From Sacculina carcini (taxonomy: Eukaryota; Arthropoda; Thecostraca; Sacculinidae): DNA of 64,000 bases. The position numbers and the translations under genes are program-made. Positions 23,290 through 34,033 of this stretch are shown piece by piece. Numbering within the stretch: the first letter of the stretch is position 1; every line of letters starts with the position of its first letter. The stretch is from NCBI GenBank assembly GCA_916048095.2, contig OU696570.1, positions 11,432,020-11,496,019 of the forward strand, read 5' to 3'. The notes under the pieces were generated by a model. It saw nothing but the letters and a program-made list of their open reading frames with translations. It had not been told where the DNA came from and searched no databases.

Positions 23290-24506
23290 ATCAACTCCTC
23301 ACGACCGACAGGTTCACTAAAAGAGGTCAAGATAATTTTTTTCTGTAGAATTTGTTGATATATACATTGTCGCAAATACGTTGAATAATGATGCATGTAC
23401 ACAACTGATCACTCCCAAATTTCAGTCCCCCAAAATTATTTCAAGCACCTTCCTAATTCGAGAACTCCAGCGAGGTTGGCGTATTGCAGCTGTGAAGAAT
23501 AATGTGATTGGCCAGCTACACACACACTTGGCGGTTCTCATATGAGGGTTTTCAGGATTCACTTGCAAGCCAGTGTTGATCCTTCGAGTCTTATTTTAGT
23601 AGTTTTTTTTGTGTATGGAAGAGTTAAAAGTTTTTAACGGGAATTTTGCTATGAGCGAAGGGGGATTCAGGATATATTTCTGTGGCCCGACCGCATTTCT
23701 GAGTCTGAAAAATCGACCAATTCTAATTGTACAAATACAGGTGTCTGAAGCGCGCGGCCAAAAACCATTTTGTACGCATTGAATTTGATTTAATATTTAC
23801 TATTCAAATATAATATTGTTTGCCATGCGGACATATGGCTGATGCGCAAATACTGTGCATACGAGCTGTTTGTCGAGTCTTCCGTCTTCTATTTTTAGGC
23901 GGTGTGTGGGTGTAGTCATGTGTTTTGCCGTGCACGTGTGTTGTTTGGCGCATGTACTGCGCATTTTGCCGTGTGGTGGATTTTGTTGTTTTGCTGTACG
24001 GCTGCGGTTTCTTTGCCGTTGCAAAAGCTAGCCTGAGTTGTTTTTTCTTGCATGCATATGTCAAGCCTCATCCTGGTTCTGACACTAGGACTGAGTCTGG
24101 TTTTCTAGGACTGGCTCTGACACTATTTTCGCACTGATTTTGGTTGTGTAGAACTGGTTCTGGTTCTACGGGCCCGGTTCTAACCGTTGAACTGGTTCTG
24201 ACCTGAACTGCAAGAGACTGGTCGTAGTTCTCGCCCGATATGAGTCGTTGTGAAGTTGTTGCGACTGTCTCCTTAGCGTCATTATGTGCATGTTCGACAA
24301 TTACAATCAATATCACAGTATATACTATTGTTTTGTGGTTGTTTCGTGACATTGCACAGTGAGATGCAGTTGATATGTCTTTTATTCTTGAACTTGAATT
24401 TGCGATAAAGACATGGAAGAGAAACTGATAAATTCAACCATAATCGAATATCTTGCAGGGTTTTTATTCCGATATTCATGTCGGTGACGAAATGTTTGTC
24501 ATAGGT
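23290..24506 (-). repeat. Repeat A, copy 3, left part (interrupted by BEL element)
   Basis: The reverse complement of about 12.8-11.1 kb: 'gttgatagaagca'-like text at 23285, 'gattggccagctacacac' at 23507, the 'cgcactgattttggttgtg' block at 24130 and 'gtgacgaaatgtttgtca' at 24484. At 24507 it is interrupted by the BEL LTR and resumes at 39629, continuing 'caggtagatatg' exactly as the uninterrupted copy at 45.40 kb does. Confidence 0.75.
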
Positions 24507-25029
24507 TATTGCGACGGTGGGGGAATCCGATAGTGTTAGGCCGGATTTACTGACACAAGCATCAAATAAACGATGTATTGCTGTGTATTTAATCTAATCT
24601 GTAAATCTAGAAACAAACAAATGAATGCACGTATTATAGAACGCATGGCCCGACAAATTCGCAACACATTACAAAAATATCAAATGGCACGCAACTTATA
24701 TACACTACAGAATATATAAACACCAACAATATTACCTCCTTGCCACGATATTCCCACCAACGCATGAGAACCAATATAGCCGTGCCAACACAAGATAACC
24801 AATAAATCCGTGCAGACGCAAGAAGCCAACTCCTTTTGCAATGCGGTGTGCAATAGCCAACGCAAGATCACATACACACAGACAGGCATACATACACACA
24901 GCGCAGATACATTTCGCATGTGAAAATATGACCCCGGTTGCGATACAGCATCGCAGCTCGGCTCAGATTCGCAGCAGTGTTGCCCGAATTATCCAAGCAC
25001 CACACAATGATGGCTCAATCACTGACACA
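24507..25029 (-). repeat. BEL/Pao element, 3' LTR
   Basis: A near-identical copy is 39113-39628 (523 and 516 bp, same start 'tattgcgacggtggggg' and same end 'caatcactgacaca'). Outside the pair lie 'taggt' (24502-24506) and 'caggt' (39629-39633), a probable 5-bp target duplication with one change. Just inside this LTR, on the minus strand, 'aaggggagcca' is a plausible polypurine tract. The high similarity of the LTRs indicates a fairly recent insertion, although the coding part is already broken. Confidence 0.85.
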
Positions 25030-25288
25030 TGGCTCCCCTTAAATCGGTCGATTTAACTTTTTCGTGCACTTGATGATTATAGACACAATTGAGCACGGTT
25101 GAATACAGCGAATTTTCGATAAAACAAAGCAAACACAAGTAACGTTCGCATCTTAGCACGATCATAAGGTACACCGCCAAAACAAATAGACATTTTAATA
25201 CAATGTCTTCACAAGAACCATGCAATAATTGAGAATATTATACAATCATGAGAGTATGTGCACATGAAACATTATACAATCAAGGCTC
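25030..25288. other. BEL/Pao element, 3' noncoding part
   Basis: Between the last coding frame and the 3' LTR; no domain is seen. Confidence 0.6.
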
Positions 25289-26415
25289 CTACGACGGGGA
25301 ATTTCCCTGGTCATCGCAATTCAGAAGAACAATTAGCTTGTGAATTTGTCGAATCAAGTATGACGGAGCTTTGCAACGTTTGCCTTCTTCATTTAAATTG
25401 CCATCAGCCAAAACCAAACGAACTTTACTGACCAGATTATCATCCCCTGGGTATGTGTCCAACACTCGAGCCAGTTTCCAAGCATTCCTAGGCTGGTTCT
25501 CGTCCTTGATTATCACAATATCATTTTTGCTTAAATTTCCTTTTGGGCATTCCCACTTAGATCGATACTGTAAGGACTGCAGATATGTGAGACACCACTT
25601 GATCCAAAATTGTTCGATTAGATATTGAACTCTACGCCATCTTTTTCTACAGTACAGATCTTCACGTGCGAAGACACCGGGGGGAGGCAAAAACACGCGA
25701 GTCTTCCCTGTAATCAAATGATTGAGCGTCAATATTTCACTGTTTTCGTCATTGAGCTCATCGCTACAGATTGGACGATAATTCATGATCCCCTCCGTTT
25801 CCACCAATAATGTATGAAGCGAGTCATCGTCAAGTTGTCTTCATTGGTGATACAGTAAACTGCTCATTATACTTCGGACAGATCTTATCAATCTTTCCCA
25901 CACACCACCCATGTGACTAGCATTCGTAGGATTCATCTTCCATTCGCAATTGTCCTTCAACAGTTCAGAGCTGATCTTAGTTTTTTGCATCTCGTTCAGG
26001 GCGCCTACGAAGTTCGTTCCGCAATCTGAAACTATTGTGCGGACCGGTCCCCTTCTTGCAATGAATCTCCGATAAACGTTTATGAAAGCATCAGAAGTCA
26101 GCGAATCAGCGACTCCAAGATGAACCGCACGAGAAGACATGAATGTGAACAATACGCCATATCTCTCCTGTTCCTTACGGCCGTTTTTAATAAACCAAGG
26201 ACCGAAATAGTCGAGACCACAGTGAGTAAATGGAGCATCACAAAGGAGTCGCTCAGTCGGAAGGTTACCCATTTTTTGTGACAAGTTCGACCCACGTAGA
26301 CGTCTGCATGTAACACAATTAGCGATATATTTCGCAGCCGCGGATGGACCATTCGTAATCCAATATCCTGAAGAACGTATATGATTTAGCGTCATGCTTC
26401 GTCCTTGATGCTGCA
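25289..26415 (-). pseudogene. BEL/Pao integrase and C-terminal domain (frameshifted)
   Basis: From 26415 downward: 'HQGRSMTLNHIRSSGYW' and 'CVTCRRLRG' (zinc-binding part), 'THCGLDYFGPW' (first Asp), 'TIVSDCGTNF' (second Asp) and 'NASHMGGVWERLIR' (Glu). This is the D-D-E core of a Pao-type integrase. A break near 25810-25840 separates it from the following domain with 'LTLNHLITG', 'FWIKWCLTYL' and 'NDIVIIKDEN...W', the DUF5641-type C-terminal region of BEL integrases. The frame is cut at 26415 by the Ty3-like LTR and continues on the far side at 33926. Confidence 0.9.
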
Positions 26416-26446
26416 TGTAGTTGTATTGGAGAACAAATGATGGACG
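26416..26446 (-). repeat. Ty3-like element, 3' LTR, outer fragment
   Basis: 31 bp starting 'tgtagttgtattggag' match the start of the complete LTR at 33408. The match stops at 26446, where the LINE begins. The rest of this LTR resumes at about 29535 and ends at 29722. Confidence 0.85.
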
Positions 26447-29400
26447 TGCGCTGTTTGTGACTCTACAAACGGAGTGCGACAGACGCACAATGATGTGGCT
26501 CTCTGCAGAGCATGCGACATATTCTGGCGGCGACACCAGGGCAGCGGCGTGCGGGGGAGACAGTGCGACAGTGGAGGCAGCTGCCGTCTCACTCCGCACG
26601 ACAGATCGTGCGCGCCATGCCGTCTAGCCCGTTGCCAAGCTGTCGGAATTCAGGCCGAGCGGGCCCCCAGCGCAGACACGGGATCCGACCCCACGCAGCC
26701 GTGTCATCACTGCGGCACTGCCAACAGCAGAAGGCGGGTGATTTCCTGCGCGCAATGTGAGCGGTTGTTCCACCTCACTTGCGTGGGAATCACCCGGGCA
26801 CAAGCCGACGTTTTGCCGGTGTGGCATTGCGGTGCGTGCATGCAGAGCCGCGGTGTGGATAGCGACGTGGACCCGCCAGCCGACGGTAACGACACCACGC
26901 AACGCCGAGTGCGTCAGCATGTCCCACCTGCGCTGCGTCATCGGGTGGCAGCCGACCTCGCACAGCACATCACGGCGGCTCTGGAACAGCGCTCCCTCTC
27001 GGCCTGGTGGAAGCTGCTGTCATACGCCTTGACGGGTCCGATCAGCTCTGACGCAGCAGCAAGGAAGAAGCGGGGCACACAAAACCGAGTGCGATCACAG
27101 CACGACGAAAACGAGGCCAGATCCCGCGGCGTCAGAGCCAAGTGCGCCGATGGAGACATTGGCGCAGCTCTCCGCCTGCTGACATCCAGCGACTGCTTGG
27201 CCGGGGACGACGAGGCAGTGACCGCCGAGCTCGAGCGCAAGCACCCGCCTGCATTGCCGGACGAGCAGCTGCAGATGCATGATGCCGGAACACTGCCGAT
27301 TTTTGAGGAGCACGAGATACGCTCCGTCTTGCACTCGATGCCCAAAGGCTCATCGGGAGGACTGGGCGGAATACGGCCGCTACATCTCCGCCAGCTCATC
27401 GCGCCACAGAGGGCTGAAGCGGGTGCCCAGCTGCTGAAGGCACTGACGCAGCTGTGCAACTGTTGTGCACAGGGTCGCATCCCGGACTTCGTGCTCGGCG
27501 CATTCTACAGCGCGCGACTAATCGCATAGCGCAAGAAGTCCGGCGGGCTGCGCCCAGTAGCCGTCGGCAGTGTTTTGCGGCGCCTCGCCAGCAAACTGAT
27601 CGCTGGCAAAATGACGAGCGCAGTCGCACAGCAGTTGCGCCCCGTTCAGCTCGGAATGGGGTGCAAGCTGGGCTGCGAAGCGGCCGTGCACGCCACGCAC
27701 GCTTTCGTCAATGAGGCTAACGGTCGGCATGGTCACATTCTGCTGAAGCTGGATATGACCAACGCCTTCAGCACCATCAGTCGGCGCGCGCTGCTCGACG
27801 AAGTTGCCCGTCGTTTACCCGCAGCATTGCCGCTCGTCCAGCAGGCGTACGGCCAGCCAACCCCACTGTACCACGGCACCACGCGAATCTGGTCCTGTCG
27901 CGGTGTACAACAGGGAGACCCGCTCGGGCCCATCTTGTTCGCCCTCGCCGTCGACCCAGTGGCCCTGTCTTTCCAGTCGCCATTGAACCTGTGGTACCTG
28001 GACGACGCCACACTGGCAGGCCCCAGGGAAGTGGTGCTTGCAGACGTCAGCCGCCTGATCCCGGCCCTCGGCAGCATCGGCCTCGAGCTAAACGCCGGCA
28101 AATGCGAAGTTGTCAGTCTGGGTCCAGCCACTGACACACGACCAGCAGAGACCGACGACTCAAACGAGGCCGCCACATCACTGCTTGCCTCGGCCACAGT
28201 CACGCCGCTCTCCGACCTCCATCTGCTCGGCGCACTAGTGCAGACTGGCGGCATTTCAGAGGCGCTCAACAAAATCCAGCACCAAACGTCCCTGCTGATC
28301 CAGCGCTCAGTCAACATCGGCTCGCACCCGGCGCTGTTTTTTCTCAGCAGGTACGCATCGGTTCCGCGGGCAATATATCTACTGAGAGCAGCGCCGGCTT
28401 ACCAGACCCGCGAACAAATGGGTGACATCGACGAGCAGCTGAGATCGGCCATCAGCGATTGCTGCAATGTCGCCATGTCAGACGCACAGTGGCTGCAGGC
28501 TTCTCTTCCGGTCCGCCACGGAGGTATCGGAGCCAGACGGCTGAGCGACGTGGCACTACCTGCCCACATCGCCTCGCTGGAAGCTACCAGAGACTTGGTC
28601 TGTCTCATTAACCACCGCACAAACGGTGACAGACCCTGCTCTCTGGTGGCAGCCATCGAGGAGTTCGTGGACACCATGTGCCCGGACTTCAGCGCGAGCG
28701 AGCCACTGCAACAGCGCCACCTAGACGACCGATCTTCCTCCGTCCGCCAACAACATCTCCTCGGAAGCGCGAACCAGCTGTGCCGAGCCCGTCTCCTGGC
28801 CGCGGCCGCTCCTCACAGTGGCGCTTGGCTGTCAGCGCTGCCTGTCGCCAGCCTCGGCTTGCTGCTGCCAGACGAAGCAGTCCGAGTCGGCGTGGCGTTG
28901 CGACTCGGTGCCGCAGTGCAGGAACCGCACAGGTGTCGCTGCGGTGCCACAACTGACAGGTGGGGCCACCATAGCCTCTTCTGCAGTCGCAATGCCGGCC
29001 GCCTGCCACGCCACACAGCGCTGAACAACATCATTCGCCGCACTTTGGCGTCGGCAGGAATCGCCGCGGTGCTGGAGCCACGAGGCCTTGACCGCGGCGA
29101 CGGCCGCCGACCGGACGGAATCACCGTGTTCCCGGTGCGGCACGGCCAGTCGCTGCTCTGGGATGTGACCTGCGTCAACACGTTCTGTGACACACATCTG
29201 CTGGACGGCGCGGTCACTCCCGGGGCAGCAGCGCAGGCGGCGGAAGTCCGAAAGCGGCGGCGCTACTCAGAACTGTGCCAGCGGTACGATTTCGTGCCGC
29301 TGGCCATCGAGACCACCGGCGTGATGGGGGTGCCCCTGGACGACTTCGTGAAGCTCCTGGGCGGCAGAATAAGTGAGCGTTCAGGGGAGCCGCGAGAGAC

Positions 29401-29534
29401 GGCCTGGCTTCGACAGCGAATAAGCCTGGCCGTCATTCGTGGCAACGCCGCCTCCATTGTTTTATAGTAGTATTGTGAATATGCGTACGTGGTTGTAAAT
29501 ATATTTGTGTGTCTCAAAAAAAAACAAAAAAAAC
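26447..29534 (+). pseudogene. LINE with PHD-like finger, RT and restriction-like endonuclease; one nonsense codon
   Basis: A single frame runs from about 26474 to 29467 (roughly 1,000 codons), interrupted only by a TAG at 27527-27529. Domains in order are a Cys/His-rich PHD-like finger (C..C...C..C...H..C...C..C, 26698-26856), the RT with 'LKLDMTNAFSTI', 'GVQQGDPLGPILFALA' and 'LWYLDDATLAG' (YLDD in place of YADD), and a CCHC knuckle (28930-28990). Last comes a restriction-like endonuclease with 'RPDGI' (29109), 'WDVTCVN' (29162) and a downstream 'AEVRKRRRYSEL' Lys/Arg segment. This fits the R2-group LINEs; clade is uncertain (Utopia-like is possible). An A-rich tail is at 29515-29540. Base composition is much richer in GC than the neighbours. 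Confidence 0.85.
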
Positions 29535-29722
29535 AACACACACACACATACACATGACTGCACACACACATACACGGCGTCTGCCAACGCGACCAGTGCT
29601 GCGCGTGTATACAGACACACAGACATACAAACGTTGAATGTCATGTAAGCAAACGTTCAATATATCGGAGCATCTCGCGCATCACTCGCTCTGGCGCCTC
29701 GGATGAACACTGTGAAATTACA
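29535..29722 (-). repeat. Ty3-like element, 3' LTR, inner part
   Basis: Matches 33735-33925 of the complete LTR, including 'cggcgtctgccaacgcgacc', 'gcaaacgttcaatatatcgg' and the terminal 'gtgaaattaca'. About 290 bp present in the other LTR (33438-33730) are missing, so the LINE insertion removed target DNA or the LTR was shortened before. On the minus strand, 'aacagggggaag' directly before the LTR is the polypurine tract. Confidence 0.85.
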
Positions 29723-32689
29723 CTTCCCCCTGTTGCTCATCGCAACAAAGACACCGAGGGGCTACACGCCGTCGATTAGACCTCCGAAGTGATTCTGCGG
29801 GTGCGACGTCGTGCGATGCCACGTTGGCCCTCGGTGCTCGCCCAAAACTCACAATCAGCTCGTCATCGTCTGAACTCGGTTGCTGAGCGACTTCGGGCTC
29901 AGTATGCCGCATACGCAGGTCCCCAACATGTCGCGGCACACCGTCAACATCCACTGATTGATTAGACACAACACGAGTCACTACGCCGGTTAAATATTTG
30001 CTGTAACAGCGACTGTTTGGTGGCTTTGCCCACACAAAGTCACCTTGAACAAACGGGCACTCTTCGACGTCCTGGCGTGCAACAGATAAATCATGACTGA
30101 GTCCTTTTACTCGCGCAGTGTACTGATACAACATGTTGAATGGAGATGTTGATTCATCATTGTTTTGCGGCCGGACGTTGAACCAATATACAGCTTCCTG
30201 AATGGTACATTGCTTGCGAGCAGCGATTGTTTTAACCGAACGATGAAATCTCTCCACTATACCGTTGCCGGATGGTGCATGAGCACATCGGTAGTGGATT
30301 CTCACCCCCCAACTGGCCGCGAATTGCCGAAACTCTCTGCTTCTGAACGCAGTGTCGTTATCGAGCAAAATTTCACGCGGAGCAGACCTCTCAAGAAACA
30401 GCGATTCAAGTAATGCCACCACAACAGCACTTGTCTGCACACGAACACACTTCCAAAGAGTGAACCTAGACGGTCCACAATCGATGATTGAGAGGTAATG
30501 ACAACCACCGTAGTGCGTGAAATCAATGGCAATCCTGTCCCACACATCTCTGACACTCAAGTTTCCATTCCTCCACTTCACTGGGGCGGGATCTACGGAG
30601 TTGCACACATCGCATTTTCGCACTACTGCATATACCTTGCGTCGGGTTACACCTTGGTCGATTTTGCGAGCAAAAAACAGTGACTTCCTGACGCCTTGGT
30701 GACCAGAATCGTGGTGGATATTACTGATCAGGTGATTTCTATCTATTCCAGCGGCACAAATCGGCGCGTCGCGCAATTCATTATCCTTCAACCAGGTCCG
30801 TGACACCCGAGTGAGCACATCTGCTTTGTTCTCTGCAGATTTAACGAGTTTCACTTCAATCGACATGTCATATTCATGTGCAAGATCGGCAATGAGGCTG
30901 ATTCTTCGGCGAATGAGCATTTCCCCCGCGGCCTTTGTTTTGACGCGTGATTTTCCAGACAGCGCATCTTTCATCCATTTATGCACCAATGCGGAGTCCG
31001 TCATCAATTCGATACTTTTCATTTCCCACACAATGACCAAATTGATGCCCTTGACCACCGCATTTAGTTCTGCCATATTAATATGCGTGGCGTCATCTCG
31101 TCTTAGCCATGCGGCATCTTCAATCACGCCTCCGTTTGACTCAAGACATGCTCCAATTGCCAGCGAGCTTGCGTCTACCCAAAGGCGAGCAGTATTCCCA
31201 CTCACGTCCCAACGCCCATGTGATGGATCTTCTCGGTTGACTTTTCTGTCCAATTCAGCTACGACACTCTTGAGATGATCATCGTTGATTTCGTCGTCCC
31301 AGCCACACGACACAGCGTTCGCCTTTCTCTTGACAAATGCTGAAGCCACTCTCAACCAACCACACGACGGATAATGAGCAATGAGTGCCCCACAATACGA
31401 AAAAAATGACCTTTTTGTGAGCTTAGCTGGCAATTCCGGTAAATTGTTGTCTCTGGCCCAAGTGAGATGTCCACGCTCCTCCCAAACACGCAGACCCAAT
31501 ACACTCGACCCATCTGCGACGACTTCGGCAGCCTTGCTGCTCAACTCATATCGTGCAAAGTGACATTTGATGCGTTCCGGTGAGACAATATCGGCCTTGA
31601 ACAAAATGTCATCCACATAGGCTGATGCCACACTTTCTATCTCTCGGTCCATCTTCAGTGTTGCGTCCACCACTGCCTTCATAACCATTGGCGCCACATT
31701 CAAACCAAATCCAAGTCTTGTGAGGCAAAAGCGAGTTCCGTCGATCAAAACAGTTTGATACGGCCACAGTGACTGGTCAACTCGAATCTGCAAGTAAGCT
31801 TTCTCAAGGTCCAATATACCCACATTGACGCCCATACGACGCCATTCACGCAGCTTTTGGCCGCACGCGTCAGCATCCGCTGTGTGGCTATCAATGCTTT
31901 TGTTCATTTCCCTGTAGTCGAGTACCGGCCGGACCTTGTTTTTATTTGGCTGCTCGACAGCCATCAACGGTATGAGGCCTTTTACCGGACCGAACCTGGC
32001 TTCATCATACTCCACCAGCCAACCTCTGGCAATCCAATCACGCAATTCCGTCACATTCACGTCATACTGAGGTCGATTAGACTTTTTCACGTGGTATTCT
32101 GATATCTGATTGTGTAACACCCCAGGCTCTACACCGTTGGCCCACTTCCAGCGAACTGTCCAGAAACCACCCCTGTCGGTGAATGATAGTGAAAAATCCT
32201 TTTCATCGACGTGTATGTCGTCATCCACATGCTTTTTATCCTCAGACGAACCCAACGCAGTGTGAGTGTGCACCAGTTTACCACGTAACCCAGAATCATT
32301 CGCACATGGATTGAACGTAATATTACTGTCAGTAGATATACACACACCCTTCAACGACGTGATTGCATCCATTCCCAAGATGAAATCGAACCCCAGTGGC
32401 CTTGTCTGTGAAGCAACAACTTCATGGCACGGTAGAACATCATCACCAATACTGAGTGTCACTGTGCCCGTTCCCAACGTCGAAAATCTCTCACCGCTCA
32501 TGATTACGACACTCACTTTTTTGCGCGCCCATTTTCTGCAGCAGGACACATGTGCTATGCTTTGACTGCAGCCCGTGTCGACGAGCGCACGTCGCTCAAC
32601 ACCGTCGATGGTCAGATTCACCGTCGGTAGCGCCCTGGCTAGTTTTGTCTCGGAGAGGAGTCCGGCGCTGACGACGCCTCTCCGCTATC
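29718..32689 (-). CDS. Ty3-like Pol: protease, reverse transcriptase, RNase H, integrase (intact)
   Basis: About 970 codons are open without a stop. Domains in order are an aspartic protease with 'ALVDTGCSQSI', RT with 'VRPVLDYREMN', 'LDLEKAYLQIRV' and 'SAYVDDILF' (catalytic YVDD), RNase H ('LWVDASSLAIGA', 'NMAELNAVV', 'MTDSALV'), and integrase with an HHCC-like finger ('HHDSGHQG', 'CDVC') and the triad in 'IAIDFTHYG', 'LLDNDTAFRS' and 'GNGIVERFHR'. No ATG is placed at the start. The frame is -1 relative to gag and overlaps its end by about 50 nt, so translation by -1 frameshifting is likely. The TAA stop lies inside the first bases of the 3' LTR. No chromodomain was seen. Confidence 0.9.
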
Positions 32690-33394
32690 GTTTCCCGACT
32701 TGCCCTGACTGTCTCGGCCGTTTTGTTTGTTGTGCTTGTCGTGATCAAATCTGCTGCGGTTGCGGTTGGATGGACAATGGCGCTGGATATGACCAATGCC
32801 TCCGCAACAGAAACAATTGATTTCTCGTTGTGCTGTAGGAGTTGCTGTTGGTTCCCTGGCGGCCAGACACAATTCGTTGTGCTGGTTCTCTTGGAGCAGT
32901 ATGCGAGCCCTAGCTGTCAGCTGTGGCAGATCCAGCGACTCAAGTCGAGAATTCGCACGTAACGTTGTGCGCACCTCTGCAGGCAAACCCGAGACAAATG
33001 CACACCGGAGAGCCATGTCAAGTACTCCACCAAACGCTGAAGCCAATCTCTTGAGATCGGCCAGGTATACATCGGGCGTCTCGTTGGGGTGTAGAGTGCG
33101 GGCATGAAACCGCTCGAATGCTGTGTACGGGTCAATTCCAAATGCCGCTTGCAGGGCCGACTTCACTTTCTGCACGCATTTTCTGTCAGAGATAGGTAGC
33201 TGCTGGTACACAGCAAAAGCACCGCCGGCCAAACGCAGAGCAATGACGGTTGCCACATCAGTCACGCCTCGAAGTTCACATATGAGTTCCAATCTGTCCA
33301 ACCACTCTGTGATATTCTGCGCGTCCGATCCACTGAACTCCGGAATTAGACGCACGTCCATGCTGGTCCCTTGTTCATCACCGTTCACCGACAT
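32639..33394 (-). CDS. Ty3-like Gag with CCHC zinc knuckle (intact)
   Basis: From the ATG at 33392-33394 the protein has about 251 residues. The N-terminal half shows the capsid-like pattern of retrotransposon Gag ('FSGSDAQNITEWLDRLEL', 'ALRLAGGAFAVYQQL', 'FHARTLHPNETPDVYLADL', 'FVSGLPAEVR'). It is followed by a single zinc knuckle, 'CFCCGGIGHIQRHC', and a basic then Ser-rich tail. Gag forms the particle and binds the element RNA. The start is only 13 nt after the 5' LTR. The frame stays open upstream into the LTR without another ATG. The gag at 57.9 kb is a distant relative. Confidence 0.9.
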   Translation of the reverse strand: MSVNGDEQGTSMDVRLIPEFSGSDAQNITEWLDRLELICELRGVTDVATVIALRLAGGAFAVYQQLPISDRKCVQKVKSALQAAFGIDPYTAFERFHARTLHPNETPDVYLADLKRLASAFGGVLDMALRCAFVSGLPAEVRTTLRANSRLESLDLPQLTARARILLQENQHNELCLAAREPTATPTAQREINCFCCGGIGHIQRHCPSNRNRSRFDHDKHNKQNGRDSQGKSGNDSGEASSAPDSSPRQN

Positions 33395-33407
33395 GGCCGA
33401 AATAGCT

Positions 33408-33925
33408 TGTAGTTGTATTGGAGAACAAATGATGGACGATGAAATATATATAACACAATCACACAATCGCACAATATGACGCCGAGTAAATACACGCAAC
33501 ACTCGATATTCACACCGCGGAAACGAGTACAAAACACCAAGAACAATGCACTCTGCACACCGCCGTACACTGTCACTCAAAGCTTCCGCGAACCGTTCAC
33601 ACTCACACCATGAACGCTCGATCTCGACTCCCCATGAAACTCAACGCGTCATCGAACCCCCTTTACACTGCCCATACTTCCCCCAGTTACATCGCCACCA
33701 AGACAGTACAGGATAGACGCACACGCGCACACATACACACACACACACATACACATGACTGCACACACACACATACACGGCGTCTGCCAACGCGACCAGT
33801 GCTGCGCGTGTATACAGACACACAGACATACAAACGTTGAATGTCATGTAAGCAAACGTTCAATATATCGGAAAATCTCGCGCATCACTCGCTCTGGCGC
33901 CTCGGATGAACACTGTGAAATTACA
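33408..33925 (-). repeat. Ty3-like element, 5' LTR (complete, 518 bp)
   Basis: It begins 'tgtagttgtattgg' and ends 'gtgaaattaca' on the plus strand, giving TG...CA ends on both strands. It carries a CA-rich stretch at 33718-33775. A convincing short target duplication outside the LTR pair could not be found; the flank at 33926 is a (CATGCT) repeat that may have changed after insertion. Confidence 0.88.
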
Positions 33926-34030
33926 TGATCATGCTCATGCTCATGCTCATGCTCATGCTCATGCTCATGCTCATGCTCATGCATTACTTGCTCATGACAC
34001 TGCTTAATAATGAGGTGAGTGAAGTGATAG
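33926..34030 (-). repeat. CATGCT hexanucleotide expansion in BEL coding sequence
   Basis: About nine 'catgct' units at 33929-33982. On the minus strand they read His-Glu repeats inserted between the RNase H end and the integrase of the BEL element ('IIKQCHEQV' just upstream and 'HQGRSM' across the Ty3 insertion). Confidence 0.75.
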
Positions 34031-34033
34031 TTC

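Noticed and set aside
26624-29217. Many minus-strand and alternate-frame open stretches over the GC-rich LINE
   Set aside because: High GC content lowers stop frequency; only the plus-strand frame has RT and endonuclease motifs.
29263-29644. Minus-strand Cys/Val/Phe-rich frames across the LINE tail
   Set aside because: Formed by the A-rich tail and the CA repeat of the LTR.
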